The notes beneath the pieces are model-generated. The model was not told the DNA's origin. It did no database searches and saw only the letters and a program-made list of their open reading frames with translations. A DNA stretch of 62,379 nucleotides from Natrinema pallidum DSM 3751 (GTDB lineage Archaea; Halobacteriota; Halobacteria; Halobacteriales; Natrialbaceae): NCBI RefSeq assembly GCF_000337615.1, contig NZ_AOII01000038.1, positions 10,569 through 72,947 on the forward strand, given 5' to 3'. This document shows, piece after piece, positions 8,537-18,500 of this stretch (positions within the stretch are counted from its first letter, which is position 1; every line of letters begins with the position of its first letter). The position numbers and the translations under genes were made by a program.

Positions 8537-10270
8537 ATGAACCACCGAGAGCTCTCCGTGCTCATGGCCGGCTTGCTCGCGACGAGCCTAGTCACGGGTA
8601 TCGTCGCAGCCGACCCGCCGCGACCGGGGACGGAGGGGAACGGTCTCACAGAAAACGAGTCAGCCACGCTGTGGTCTCGCGACGCAGACAACTATATCGG
8701 CCAGGAGGAGTACCGCCAGCGGTATGGCGAGAACCGTTCCGCTGTCCATCAAGTAGCAAACGGGACAGATATCACGTTCAAACAGCCGCCGGCGACTGCG
8801 ACGACGTGGACGCGGAACGACTTTGAGGACCTCGACGCCGGCGGGGCAGATACGTCCCTGCATCCGCCGCACGCAGACCTCGAGGATGGCGTCTTCATCG
8901 AAGATGCTCACGCAACGATCTTCGCGGTCCAGCCATCTACTCGTGGACACCTCGAGTCCGGTGAAACTCCACTCTACATTGCGCCGAATGGGACGATGCG
9001 CGGGTTCGTTGATTACCGCGTTCGCGTGCCCAACGGGAGTTCCTCCGGCAACACGACTATCTCGTGGTCGCTCACGGAGCACGAGATCGAAGAAATCCGA
9101 TTGAAGAAGGACGGCGAGACCATCGCCGAGCGTGACGGGGCCCATACGCCGGCCCTCGACTACCAGATCGAGGATGACTGGAGTGCGAACCTCACGTTGG
9201 AAGCGGAGATTAGCGTCAGGCTGAAGAAGACCGTCAGGACCGACCTGGGTGACCGGACGAACGTCGACGTCACCTATCAGACGGAATCACGCAACGTCTC
9301 CGATTCGATCGCCGTCGAGATCTACGACCTCTCGGCGTCCCCCTACTACGCCGAGTATCCGAACGGCGATGCCGGCGTGGCCATCTTCCAGTCACGGCCG
9401 TGGCAGGGGTACACGCTCACGCAGGATGGTGAGGCACGGGTCCGTGGAATCTGGCGGTTCTACACGGCTCGGAACACCAACTGGGACACGCTCGTCCGGT
9501 CGAATCGCACGGATAGTGCTACCGTCCAGTCGGACGCGATTCCGGTCTACGTTCACGCGTATCCCTCGCGGATCGGCCCGCGTGCAGAGCCGGTTCGAGA
9601 TGGGCCGGACCTCATCGAGACCTGGGGGACTGACCGCCCGTCACCGGTCGGCACCATCGGTGAGAACATCAACATCGACATCGTCAACCAGTCGTACACG
9701 ACGACGTACGGCGTCGCCGTTCGAGCCGAGAACGTCGACCGTGAGGCCCTCCAGGTAGCGGGCATAGTTCGCGGAGTGAATGCCTCAATTGCTGAGCCAG
9801 ACAGGGGCTCTGAGCGGCAGCTCCGCCGCAGCAATCTCACTGTCGGAGTCATCAAGCAGAATCAGTCGCAAGCGACGCTCAGGGTCGAACTTCGCGACAA
9901 TCAAACCGGCGCACCGATCACGCTCGACGAGAGCCGTCAATATCCGATCGGTGGCACCACCCGGAACGGGTACATCACGGTCGCGGACCAGCGCGTCGAG
10001 ACCAATGCCTCGGGGGTGGCGATTGTAACCATCGATGAACCGGGCATCTACACGGCTCGCTACCATCCGGGTTCGTGGCTCGGTCACGACCCGGCGTACG
10101 TGAGTGATACCGCGACGGCCCGCTGGCACCCACTCGGGACGATCGACGGCTGGTTTGCGTTCCTCGTCGAGGTGGGCTGGCAGCTCATCCCGTTCATCGT
10201 GATGTTCTACGCGGGACGCCACCTCCTACGGATGCTCGGCCCAGACGACATCTTCGACAGCAATCCATGA
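8537..10270 (+). CDS. Large exported surface protein with C-terminal membrane anchor
   Basis: A 577-residue protein with an N-terminal signal peptide (hydrophobic residues 7-24, AADPP cleavage-like site), a 500-residue extracellular part and one C-terminal membrane helix at about 540-565 followed by a short basic tail. The ectodomain has many N-x-S/T sequons (NRS, NGT, NTT, NQS), as expected for S-layer-exposed haloarchaeal glycoproteins, and looks beta-rich. It lies inside the secretion operon and overlaps the next gene by 4 bases (ATGA). A role in mating-pair contact or as the outer scaffold of the channel is plausible but inferred only from context. No named domain recognised. Confidence 0.7.
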   Translation: MNHRELSVLMAGLLATSLVTGIVAADPPRPGTEGNGLTENESATLWSRDADNYIGQEEYRQRYGENRSAVHQVANGTDITFKQPPATATTWTRNDFEDLDAGGADTSLHPPHADLEDGVFIEDAHATIFAVQPSTRGHLESGETPLYIAPNGTMRGFVDYRVRVPNGSSSGNTTISWSLTEHEIEEIRLKKDGETIAERDGAHTPALDYQIEDDWSANLTLEAEISVRLKKTVRTDLGDRTNVDVTYQTESRNVSDSIAVEIYDLSASPYYAEYPNGDAGVAIFQSRPWQGYTLTQDGEARVRGIWRFYTARNTNWDTLVRSNRTDSATVQSDAIPVYVHAYPSRIGPRAEPVRDGPDLIETWGTDRPSPVGTIGENINIDIVNQSYTTTYGVAVRAENVDREALQVAGIVRGVNASIAEPDRGSERQLRRSNLTVGVIKQNQSQATLRVELRDNQTGAPITLDESRQYPIGGTTRNGYITVADQRVETNASGVAIVTIDEPGIYTARYHPGSWLGHDPAYVSDTATARWHPLGTIDGWFAFLVEVGWQLIPFIVMFYAGRHLLRMLGPDDIFDSNP

Positions 10271-11124
10271 CTCGACACAACTCACTCAGCAGACGTACCG
10301 CCCTCCGAACAGTCGCCGGCGCTGCGCTTGCTAGCGTTGCCGGCTGTCTCGACGACGGTGGGAATACCGAGACGCCCAATGATGGCAATGGCGCTCCAGA
10401 CGGCCAGAATACGCTCAAGCGCGTTGCCGTCGATGGAACAACTCTCGTCGTCGAACTCACTGCGGAAGCCGACGTCGATCAGATCAACCTCATTCAACCG
10501 AACGGGGAACTGTTCGGACAGCGCGAAGTCGCCACAGGCTCCCAGCAGGTTTCGTTCGAAATTGGGACCGCTTACGCACCCGGTGAGTACCGCGTGCTCG
10601 CATTGAAGGGCGATGAGACCATCGTCGAAACCTCACTTCCCATCCAGCCGGATCTTGGAATTGTAGAGATGGGAATCGGAAGAAATCAGCCCGATAAGAT
10701 GTGGGACGGGCCAAGCGACGAAATAGCTGAAGAAGCATTCGTGACGGTTGAGAATCAGGGCAGTGGTCCGGAGACGATTACGAAACTACTCTTCATTGGG
10801 GACGTGCCGTATCCCTCAGACGAAGACGGCACGAACTATGCTGCCAACGACGACGTGAGTGGGATATACGATGCGGATGCGGATACGGAGGTTGACGAAG
10901 TTGTCATAACCGCAGGCGAGAAAATCACGATCTACAGTTCTCGGTCGCCGTTCGCCTTCGTCCCGGGCGGAGGGACATCCTGCACGGACGAACAACAGAG
11001 CGGGGAGTTCGACCTCATCCTCGAAACCCAGGTTGGAGCAAATCAAGTTTCGAAAACGTACACTATCCAGTATTCGGCTTCAACAGAGTCTGACAACTGT
11101 GATATCACCATCAATGAGGCGTAG
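10267..11124 (+). CDS. Tat-exported lipoprotein of the secretion operon
   Basis: A 285-residue protein with a twin-arginine signal (SRRTALRTVAGAALASV) and a lipobox ending in Cys27 (VAGC), so it should be folded in the cytoplasm, exported by Tat and lipid-anchored outside. The mature part starts with an Asp/Asn/Gly-rich linker and continues as beta-rich sequence that may form Ig-like domains; Cys residues near the C-terminus could form a disulfide. It overlaps the upstream gene by 4 bases and is 2 bases from the next, so it is translationally coupled to the channel genes. Probably an outer component of the conjugation apparatus. Function unknown. Confidence 0.7.
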   Translation: MTRHNSLSRRTALRTVAGAALASVAGCLDDGGNTETPNDGNGAPDGQNTLKRVAVDGTTLVVELTAEADVDQINLIQPNGELFGQREVATGSQQVSFEIGTAYAPGEYRVLALKGDETIVETSLPIQPDLGIVEMGIGRNQPDKMWDGPSDEIAEEAFVTVENQGSGPETITKLLFIGDVPYPSDEDGTNYAANDDVSGIYDADADTEVDEVVITAGEKITIYSSRSPFAFVPGGGTSCTDEQQSGEFDLILETQVGANQVSKTYTIQYSASTESDNCDITINEA

Positions 11125-11126
11125 CC

Positions 11127-12242
11127 ATGGTTGACCTGATTGATGTCTTCTTAGAGGGGTTCAAAGACGCCGTCGACTGGGTCATTAGCCTCTTCATGGA
11201 GGGGCTGACGGCTGGCTACGAGACTCTGACAGAGGAGATGTTTGGCACGCCGACGCCTGAGACGGATGGGGCATTCGTCTTCGGCGACCCGATCAACGCT
11301 CCCTGGCAGGCAATCCGAGATGCGTTGGTGGGCGGTGAGATCATGCTGATTTCGTTGCTCCTCCTTTTGATGTGCGTCCAAGGACGGCATACGATCCGGA
11401 TTTTCAATCTCGGGAGTGCATACGAATCTAGACGGACGAAGAAGACCGCCTGGGTTGGAGCGTTCCTTATTATCAGCTGGTACTGGGTGAGTATTCTGGG
11501 CCTCTACATAGTGGATGGATTCACGATTGCTCTGATGCCGAGTCTCAGTTCACTAGGTGATGCGATGCTCAATTTCCTCGAAGTCTCTCTAACGAATCCC
11601 GGGCTTGCACTCGTATTCGCCCTTCTCGGCGGTCTCTCGATGTGGGCCCTAGAGGCACTGTACTTCATTCGAGAGATTCTCCTCTACGTCTACGTGTATG
11701 GAATGCCGATAGCGTTCGCACTTGGCTACGGCAATATCCCGGTTCTCTCCGATATCGCGATGGGATTTACCAAACGGTTCGTCCCGCTCGCAGTTCTTCC
11801 CCTCCCGGCAGCAGTAGTGTTCAAAGGATACGATTTGCTCTACTCGCAAGATGCAATTGCTCCAAATAGCGCGTTTCTGAAGTACTTGGTAGCAGTCTCG
11901 CTACCCCTGATTGCCCTCTATGTCACGTGGAAGACGTTCAAATACGCGACTCCGCTGACTGCCAAGGTCGTCGGTGGTGCTACGAAAGGGGCGGCACTCG
12001 TCGGCGGTGTCGCTGCTGGAGCCTACGTCGGTGGTGCTGGCGTCGCGACGACTGCCGCCCGGTGGGGGCCGAAAGCGGCCGCAGGGCAAGCTGTCGCCCA
12101 GAAAGCAGCCGCCCGAGGAGACAATGGAGATCAGGGCAGCGGTAAGCCGTCGTACCGCAGAACCGAGAACGACCCGGGCGAGCCGACAGCGAACACATCG
12201 AATGACAAACGCGGTATGGAGTTTGATCGAGGGATCCAGTAA
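11127..12242 (+). CDS. VirB6/TrbL-like polytopic membrane protein
   Basis: A 371-residue protein with about five to six membrane helices (roughly residues 70-88, 105-135, 155-180, 183-202, 212-232 and 250-270), followed by an Ala/Gly-rich amphipathic segment and a hydrophilic, charged tail. The N-terminal 60 residues are amphipathic. This topology and its place between exported proteins and the PrgI/VirB4 pair match VirB6-type inner channel proteins of type IV secretion systems. There is no direct sequence signature, so the call rests on topology and gene order. It is 2 bases from each neighbour. Confidence 0.6.
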   Translation: MVDLIDVFLEGFKDAVDWVISLFMEGLTAGYETLTEEMFGTPTPETDGAFVFGDPINAPWQAIRDALVGGEIMLISLLLLLMCVQGRHTIRIFNLGSAYESRRTKKTAWVGAFLIISWYWVSILGLYIVDGFTIALMPSLSSLGDAMLNFLEVSLTNPGLALVFALLGGLSMWALEALYFIREILLYVYVYGMPIAFALGYGNIPVLSDIAMGFTKRFVPLAVLPLPAAVVFKGYDLLYSQDAIAPNSAFLKYLVAVSLPLIALYVTWKTFKYATPLTAKVVGGATKGAALVGGVAAGAYVGGAGVATTAARWGPKAAAGQAVAQKAAARGDNGDQGSGKPSYRRTENDPGEPTANTSNDKRGMEFDRGIQ

Positions 12243-12244
12243 TT

Positions 12245-13366
12245 ATGTCAACCGATAAAGACGCAGCTGCACGGCGAATCATGAATCAGTTCGGAGAGGA
12301 AGGTCGTATCCCGTACCTCAACATCGAGGAGGGTGATGTCGGCGTTCTCATTGCCTTCCCCATTATCGGGTTGTTCGTGGCCGGCCTCACCGGTATCGAG
12401 TCACTTGCCCTCCCGTTCGTAGCTGGCGGCTTGGGCTTCGGCGTGGCCGTCATCTACGTCTCACCGAATCACTTGAACGCCTGGACGTGGACGAAAGACG
12501 TCTATCGGTACGCCAAGCGACCACAGATCACGTTCAGCGCCCCAGACAACGCGGAGAGCGGCACGAATGAGACGACACGGAATGAGGGCGGGTTCGCCAA
12601 CTATACGCCGTTCAAACCCGACGAACGAACCCAGGACCTCACGAACGTCAAGCGGGCGTGGCCCGGCGTTGGTACCATCCAGCGGGCGGACGGGACGATG
12701 GAGGCGTTCGTCGAGATCCAGCCGGGGAACATGGATTTCGCCATGTCCGACGACTGGGCACAGCTCCAGGAGGCTGGCGAGGAATTCGCTAATAAGGAAC
12801 TCGACTCGAAGCTCAAAGTCCACGCTACAACTCGCTCGTTCCCGGTCGAACAAATCATCGAGAATATCGAAAACCGTCTCTCCGACGAAGACGTCACGCA
12901 GAACCCGATCTTCCATGAGTTGCTCGAGGAATACCGGGAGACGCGCCCGAAGGAAATGCGCGACCGGGGCATTCAGCAGGTCCGGTACTACATCGGCGTC
13001 GAGGTCAGCCCTCTGGAGGTCTACGATCGCTACCGAGACGAGGGAACACCTGCTGAGAAGCTCACTAAGTTCCCCGTTATCGGGTTCCTGTTCAACCCGT
13101 TCGTAACACGACGAGAGGACCTCACCGACGTCGAGCGACGTACCCAGATGTTTGAGAAGCTCGACAGTCGCGTCAACGACCTGCGGGCCGAGTTCATCCA
13201 GCAATCCTCTGGCTGGTCCGCTCGTCGCCTTAGTACGGTTGAGCTGTTCGTGCTGAACATGGACTTCTGGAACGGCCGGGAACACGACTACGACGACGCA
13301 GAGCGCGTCGTTCGCGAGCAATCGGTCGTCGGCCATTCGCGCCGGGAGGACGAGTCCGATGCTTAA
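12245..13366 (+). CDS. PrgI/VirB3-like membrane protein with long cytoplasmic domain
   Basis: A 373-residue protein. Residues 1-35 are hydrophilic (GRIPYLNIEEGD), then two membrane helices lie at about 38-75, followed by a long soluble region. The head matches PrgI-type proteins, which sit next to VirB4 in archaeal and Gram-positive conjugation systems and bring the ATPase to the membrane. The soluble part (ITFSAPDN, then beta/alpha sequence) resembles the N-terminal domain of VirB4 ATPases, as if part of VirB4 had moved to this gene. It overlaps virB4 by 8 bases. A role in anchoring or gating the ATPase is inferred from order and topology. Confidence 0.65.
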   Translation: MSTDKDAAARRIMNQFGEEGRIPYLNIEEGDVGVLIAFPIIGLFVAGLTGIESLALPFVAGGLGFGVAVIYVSPNHLNAWTWTKDVYRYAKRPQITFSAPDNAESGTNETTRNEGGFANYTPFKPDERTQDLTNVKRAWPGVGTIQRADGTMEAFVEIQPGNMDFAMSDDWAQLQEAGEEFANKELDSKLKVHATTRSFPVEQIIENIENRLSDEDVTQNPIFHELLEEYRETRPKEMRDRGIQQVRYYIGVEVSPLEVYDRYRDEGTPAEKLTKFPVIGFLFNPFVTRREDLTDVERRTQMFEKLDSRVNDLRAEFIQQSSGWSARRLSTVELFVLNMDFWNGREHDYDDAERVVREQSVVGHSRREDESDA

Positions 13367-15569
13367 CGTCCTTCTCCAGGCCGGTGGGGGGGCAACCGAC
13401 CAGGCCGCCGAGTGGTTACTGAATCCAACGTCGACCGAAGGCGCAGCACTCTACGTCCTTCTAGCCGTCATTCTCGGCGTCGCTGGCAAGCTTCTGTGGG
13501 GTCGATATCACAGCACTAACGACGAGGAGGAAGTCGATTTCTCGGACGTCCTCGACGAGGAGATGCTGGAGGAAGGCAACGCAGAAGGGCAGATCCTGGA
13601 CGACATCTCAGAGTCGCACAAGACGGTAACTGCGCCGGCAGCCATTGAGTGGGAGACGCGAGCAGCCCACGTCGGCGAGCAGTGGACGACGACGCTGTAC
13701 ATCGCCGACTACGCCGACTATCCCAGCGATGGCTATCTGAGCGACCTCTTCGAGATAACCGACGTCGAGTTCGATCTCACGGCTCACATCACGCCGAAGA
13801 ATCAGCAGCGAGCCCGGAACGAACTGCAGGACATCGCGGACGACCTGCAGGTCGACGCCGATATCGAACAGAGCGTCCGTAGCGCCTATCTCCAGGAGCG
13901 AGCGAACGAGGCCGCAGCGACGTACAAGGCCGTCGAGAATGGCGCGAACGTCTTCGACCAGGGGATGTTCATCACCGTCCGGGCCGACGAGAAGGAGGAA
14001 CTCCGGGACGCCGTCCAGAAGGTCAAGAGTGCGCTCCGTGACGACCCCGCGAACCTCACACCGAAAACGGCGATCTGCCGGCAGGACCTCGCGCTCCAGT
14101 CCGCAGCCCCGATCGGTGACAACGAGTTCGGCCGCGAGTCCATCGCGCTCGGCGGCGCCGTCGGGGCGTTACTCTCCTCGCCGCACAACGCGACGATCCT
14201 CGAGGAGGGCGGCGTCGAGTTCGGGATTCACAAGGACAACCAGAGCCCGGTGGTCATCGACCCGTTCGCTCGGGACAACGGCTATGCGATGTTCACCGTC
14301 GGCGACACTGGCTCCGGGAAGTCGTTCAGTTCGAAGCAGAACTTCATCCGCTCGATCGAGCAGAGCAAGGACCGCATCGGCATCATTCTCGAGCCGCTGA
14401 ACAACTGGGCCGGCGTCGCCGAAGCCCTTGACGCCAAGCGGATCACTGTTGGCGGGACGCTCGGGCTGAACCCCCTGGAGATCCGCGAGACGCCCGAGCA
14501 CGTCCAGCGAGCGATGGGCGAGGACGCGAGCCCGTTCAACGAGAAGCTCGACGACGCGATGAGCTTCCTCACCAACTTCTTCGCGCTCCGCGGCATCTCG
14601 CTCGGTGACCGCCGGACGACGCTGGAGCTCGGGCTCAAGCGTGCGTACAAGCGCAACGGCATCACCGACGACATCTCGACGCACGACAACCCGAGTCCGA
14701 CCATCCGGGACATGATGGACGTCTTCGAGGACATGGTCGACGAGCCCGAGGAGTTCGTCGTCCGATCCGACGAGGAGGCGGAGAAGATCAAGGAGGACGC
14801 GACGTGGCTCCTCGACCAGCTTCGCCCCTTCGAGGACGACGGTCGGCACGCCAACCTCGGCCAAGAGTCCGACTTCGACATTCGCGACGAGAAGGTCATC
14901 TACCTCGACCTCGCTCAGCAGGAGGGCAGCGTCGACAGCAGCACGGCGCTGACGATGCAGCTACTCATCTCGCTGGTGTACGAGCGGGCGAAAATCTCGG
15001 AGAAGGAGGTCGTGTTCTACATCGACGAGGCGCGCTACATTATGCAGGATGCCGCGAGTCTGGCGTTCCTCGAAACGGTGTTCCGCCACCACCGGCATCA
15101 CGACCTTTCGATCCGGTTGGTCACGCAGACCGTCGACGAGTTCTTCGAGCACGCCGAATCCGAGGCGATTCTGGACCAGTGCGCGGTCAAGCAGTTCCAC
15201 CGCCTCGACGGGATGGACGAGGAGTGGGCCGACGAGTTCGGCCTGAACTACGCGCAGATGCGGTTCGTCCAGGACGCCGTGCCCGGCAACGAGGACGCTG
15301 GCTTCTCCGAGGCGCTGGTGGGCGTCGATGGCGAGTGGCGTGGCATCCAGGTCAAAGCGATGGCCAAGGAGAAGCAGGTCATCGACTTCGAGCCGACCGA
15401 GCAACGGCGAACCTCACTCCCCGGTGCTGGTGAAGACGCTGTGAATCCGGATATCCAGACATTCCAGGATGACCTCGAAGCCCGAGCAACCGGGAATGGA
15501 GAAACTGCACCCGAGCGGACGCCAGCGGAGACCGATGGGGGCTCAGAGGAAGGTGATGACAATGCGTGA
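13359..15569 (+). CDS. virB4: VirB4-family conjugation ATPase
   Basis: A 736-residue ATPase with one N-terminal membrane helix (about residues 25-45), a VirB4-like N-domain, a Walker A motif GDTGSGKS at about residues 315-322 and a Walker B motif YIDEARY with Asp556. Downstream elements include HHRHHDLSIRLVTQT and a C-terminal acidic tail. VirB4 hexamers power assembly and substrate transfer in type IV secretion. The gene overlaps both the PrgI-like gene and the next gene by 8 bases, so all three are probably translationally coupled. Together with the VirD4-like gene it is the strongest evidence that this element is, or was, conjugative. Confidence 0.88.
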   Translation: MLNVLLQAGGGATDQAAEWLLNPTSTEGAALYVLLAVILGVAGKLLWGRYHSTNDEEEVDFSDVLDEEMLEEGNAEGQILDDISESHKTVTAPAAIEWETRAAHVGEQWTTTLYIADYADYPSDGYLSDLFEITDVEFDLTAHITPKNQQRARNELQDIADDLQVDADIEQSVRSAYLQERANEAAATYKAVENGANVFDQGMFITVRADEKEELRDAVQKVKSALRDDPANLTPKTAICRQDLALQSAAPIGDNEFGRESIALGGAVGALLSSPHNATILEEGGVEFGIHKDNQSPVVIDPFARDNGYAMFTVGDTGSGKSFSSKQNFIRSIEQSKDRIGIILEPLNNWAGVAEALDAKRITVGGTLGLNPLEIRETPEHVQRAMGEDASPFNEKLDDAMSFLTNFFALRGISLGDRRTTLELGLKRAYKRNGITDDISTHDNPSPTIRDMMDVFEDMVDEPEEFVVRSDEEAEKIKEDATWLLDQLRPFEDDGRHANLGQESDFDIRDEKVIYLDLAQQEGSVDSSTALTMQLLISLVYERAKISEKEVVFYIDEARYIMQDAASLAFLETVFRHHRHHDLSIRLVTQTVDEFFEHAESEAILDQCAVKQFHRLDGMDEEWADEFGLNYAQMRFVQDAVPGNEDAGFSEALVGVDGEWRGIQVKAMAKEKQVIDFEPTEQRRTSLPGAGEDAVNPDIQTFQDDLEARATGNGETAPERTPAETDGGSEEGDDNA

Positions 15570-18500
15570 GTACCTTCGCGTGACGCCGACATCCGAACAA
15601 CTCACGCCGGAGCGTGTGCCCCAGGAACTGGAAAGCCTCCACAAACTGACCGCAACGGACTCGACAGGGCTGGTCGACAAACTGAATCCACTACATAGCG
15701 AGACACCGCCCCGGTTCGAATTCCTCGCACTCAGTGACGGTGCGGATGAGCCCGTCGAATTCTACTACGGGGCCAACGAGCATCTGGACACTCTCGAGAA
15801 GCGTCTCCGGTCGATCTATCCCGAGACGTTCGACATCGAACGCACCGAGGTCGACGTTGCATTGCGACTCGTGCAGCCCGTCGAATTCGACCAGGAGACA
15901 TTCGTCGAGCAGTATGAGTCGGGCGACCTCCAGTACGAATTCGGTCCTGACGAGCAATACGAGTTGGCGACTGACGACAACAATCAAACCGAGCTAGTAG
16001 ACGCCGAATCAGCCGCGGATGGAGAGACGGTCGCTAACCCATCTGTTGACCACATCATCGAGATCGGGGATACTGCCCTCGAGCTCGCCCCACCAGATAC
16101 GATTCCCAGAGATGAGCCGGTGACAACGCTGGCGAAACCAACGATGACGTCAGAGGGAACAGTACTTGCCCGGCCAGCGACTGATACCGTCTCCCCACTC
16201 GGCGTCCGGTGGCAGGTCTCGGCGACTCGGAAACAGGACTGGATGTCTTCGCTCTCGCCGTTCACTGGCGACGATGTAGACGATAGTCCCGATGCCGTCG
16301 ACCAGCCTGGTGGCGCGCTCGCGTCGCTCGTCGATGACTTGACGGAGGCGAGTGCCCCACTAGCGTTCCACGTCGTCTTCCAGCGACGGGCGAGCTGGCA
16401 GAGCGATGCTGAAGTTCGCACGGAAGACATCATCGAGGGGCGGGATACCTGGGCGCAGCGGTTTTTGGGGCCACTCTTGGAGTTTGACGACGGCTCCGAC
16501 CGCCGAAGCCGGGAGGAGTTGAGTGACACACAAACAGCTCGTGTCGGAGCCATCGAAGCGAAAAACGCGAAGCGCTCGTTTACCGCGAATATTCGCGCCC
16601 TTGGCGTTCCATCCAGTGACGACGAGCGTGAGGAACTCGACGAGCGGTTGGAATCACTTGCCCCCGTCTTCGATACACTCGATGGGCCGTGCTACGAAGT
16701 GGAGGCCGAACGGGTGCGCGACAACGGCTTGCGGCAGGCCAAAAAAGAGCAGCACGCACGAACCGCGCTGCAACGGCTTTTGGACCGCGAGCTTACGACC
16801 GGCCGTGGCAAGACTCGACCCGAGTTCGTCCTGAGCGGCCGCGAACTCGCGAACTTCCTCGTCGTTCCCTCTTCGGACCAACTCTCCGTGGAAGGCGAAC
16901 GTGGAACGCGTGCGGAACAACAGAGTCGGAATCCGCTCGCCCGGCCTCACCAGGACATTATGAGCGAGTTCCGTGACGGGATGGCTATCGGGTATGCCCT
17001 CGACGACACTGGCGACCCCGAAGATGTCCCGACACACATTCCGCCCCGCTTACTGCCGATGCATTACGGACGATTCGGCACCACCGGCTCAGGCAAGTCA
17101 AAAGCCCTCCTCAACGATATGCTCTCGTTGTACGACAACACTGAGGGGCCGACCATCCTCGTCCTTCCGAAAAACGACGAGATGGCGCAGAACTACATGC
17201 GGGCCCACGCGCGCCGATTCGGGATGACCGACCTCGAGGAGAACGTCGTCCACTTCCCGATCCCGGACGTGCTTCCCGGATTCTCCTTTTTCGATCTCGA
17301 ACCCTCGCTGGAGAGTGGCCGCCGCCGTGAGGATGCAGTCCGGCGAAAAGCCGACCACTACGAAGAGATCCTGAAGCTCGTCATGGACGAGGACCGATAC
17401 AAGCGGGCGACGGTCGCCCCAACCCTCATCAAGACGCTCATCACCGCGCTGTTCGACGAGGAATACGGCCGTGAAAACGGCCAGTACCGGGAGTCAACCG
17501 ATTACTTCGCCCACCGACAGCTCGAACACGTCATCGACCAGCTGTGGGAAGCCGGCCCGCCACAGCCGAATCTCGCAGACGCACCCCGATCGAGCGACGA
17601 GGAGGTCTCCCGCATGATCCGGCGGCAATTCCAACACGATTCGACCACCTTCGACAACGTGATGGGTGGGGTCACGCACCGCCTCAACTACATCTCACAG
17701 AACCCTCACCTGCGCCGCATCTTCAACAACACCGAGAGCCAGTTCGACTTCCGAGAAGTGCTCGACGATAACCAAGTCATCCTGTTCGACCTCGGCGATC
17801 TTCGCGACGAGGCCGCCCGGATTATGACGGGCATGATCCTCACCAATCTCGACGACGCGCTCAAAGATCGCAAGCGCGACCTCACCCAGTACTCCGATGA
17901 CTACGTCGTGAACCTTCTCGTCGACGAAGCGGCCTCAGTCGTGGTCTCCGATATCATGAACGACCTCCTCGAGAAAGGACGAGGATTCCGGCTTTCAGTG
18001 GGCCTCTCAATGCAGTTCCCCGAGCAACTGGAAGCTGAAGGTGGGCGGAAAGTCTACCTGAACGCCCTGAACAACATCGGGACCTCACTCGTCAGCAAGA
18101 TCAACGTCGACCGAGAACTGGCTCGGGCGATGGCCCACGAGGAGATGGACCCGGACGATTTCGCCAACCGGATTCGCTCGTTACCCCGTGGCGAGTGGAT
18201 CGGCAGCGTCCCGAGCCCAACATTCGGAGAAACCGGGCCGTATCCGTTCAGTCTCACACCGCTCGAAATCCCGCCGGGCCATCCCGAGAGTGAGTACCCG
18301 CTGACACAGCGTGAAGAAGAACAGTTCACTGAGACGCTCGCCTCGATGCACGAGGACATCAGTGACGACTACGGGGTGCCAGCGGAATCAAATGTGTCCA
18401 CAGCGAGCGCACCTGCCGAATTACACGAGGTACTCAGCATCGAAAGCGACGACCTAGACGTCGCGCTAGCGAAGGTGGTTCGAAGCCGCCAGCTTCGAGA

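Noticed and set aside
12461-13336. A long antisense frame in the PrgI-like gene, and similar ones in virB4
   Set aside because: Codon bias of the sense gene produces long antisense frames. The sense gene is coupled to its neighbours.
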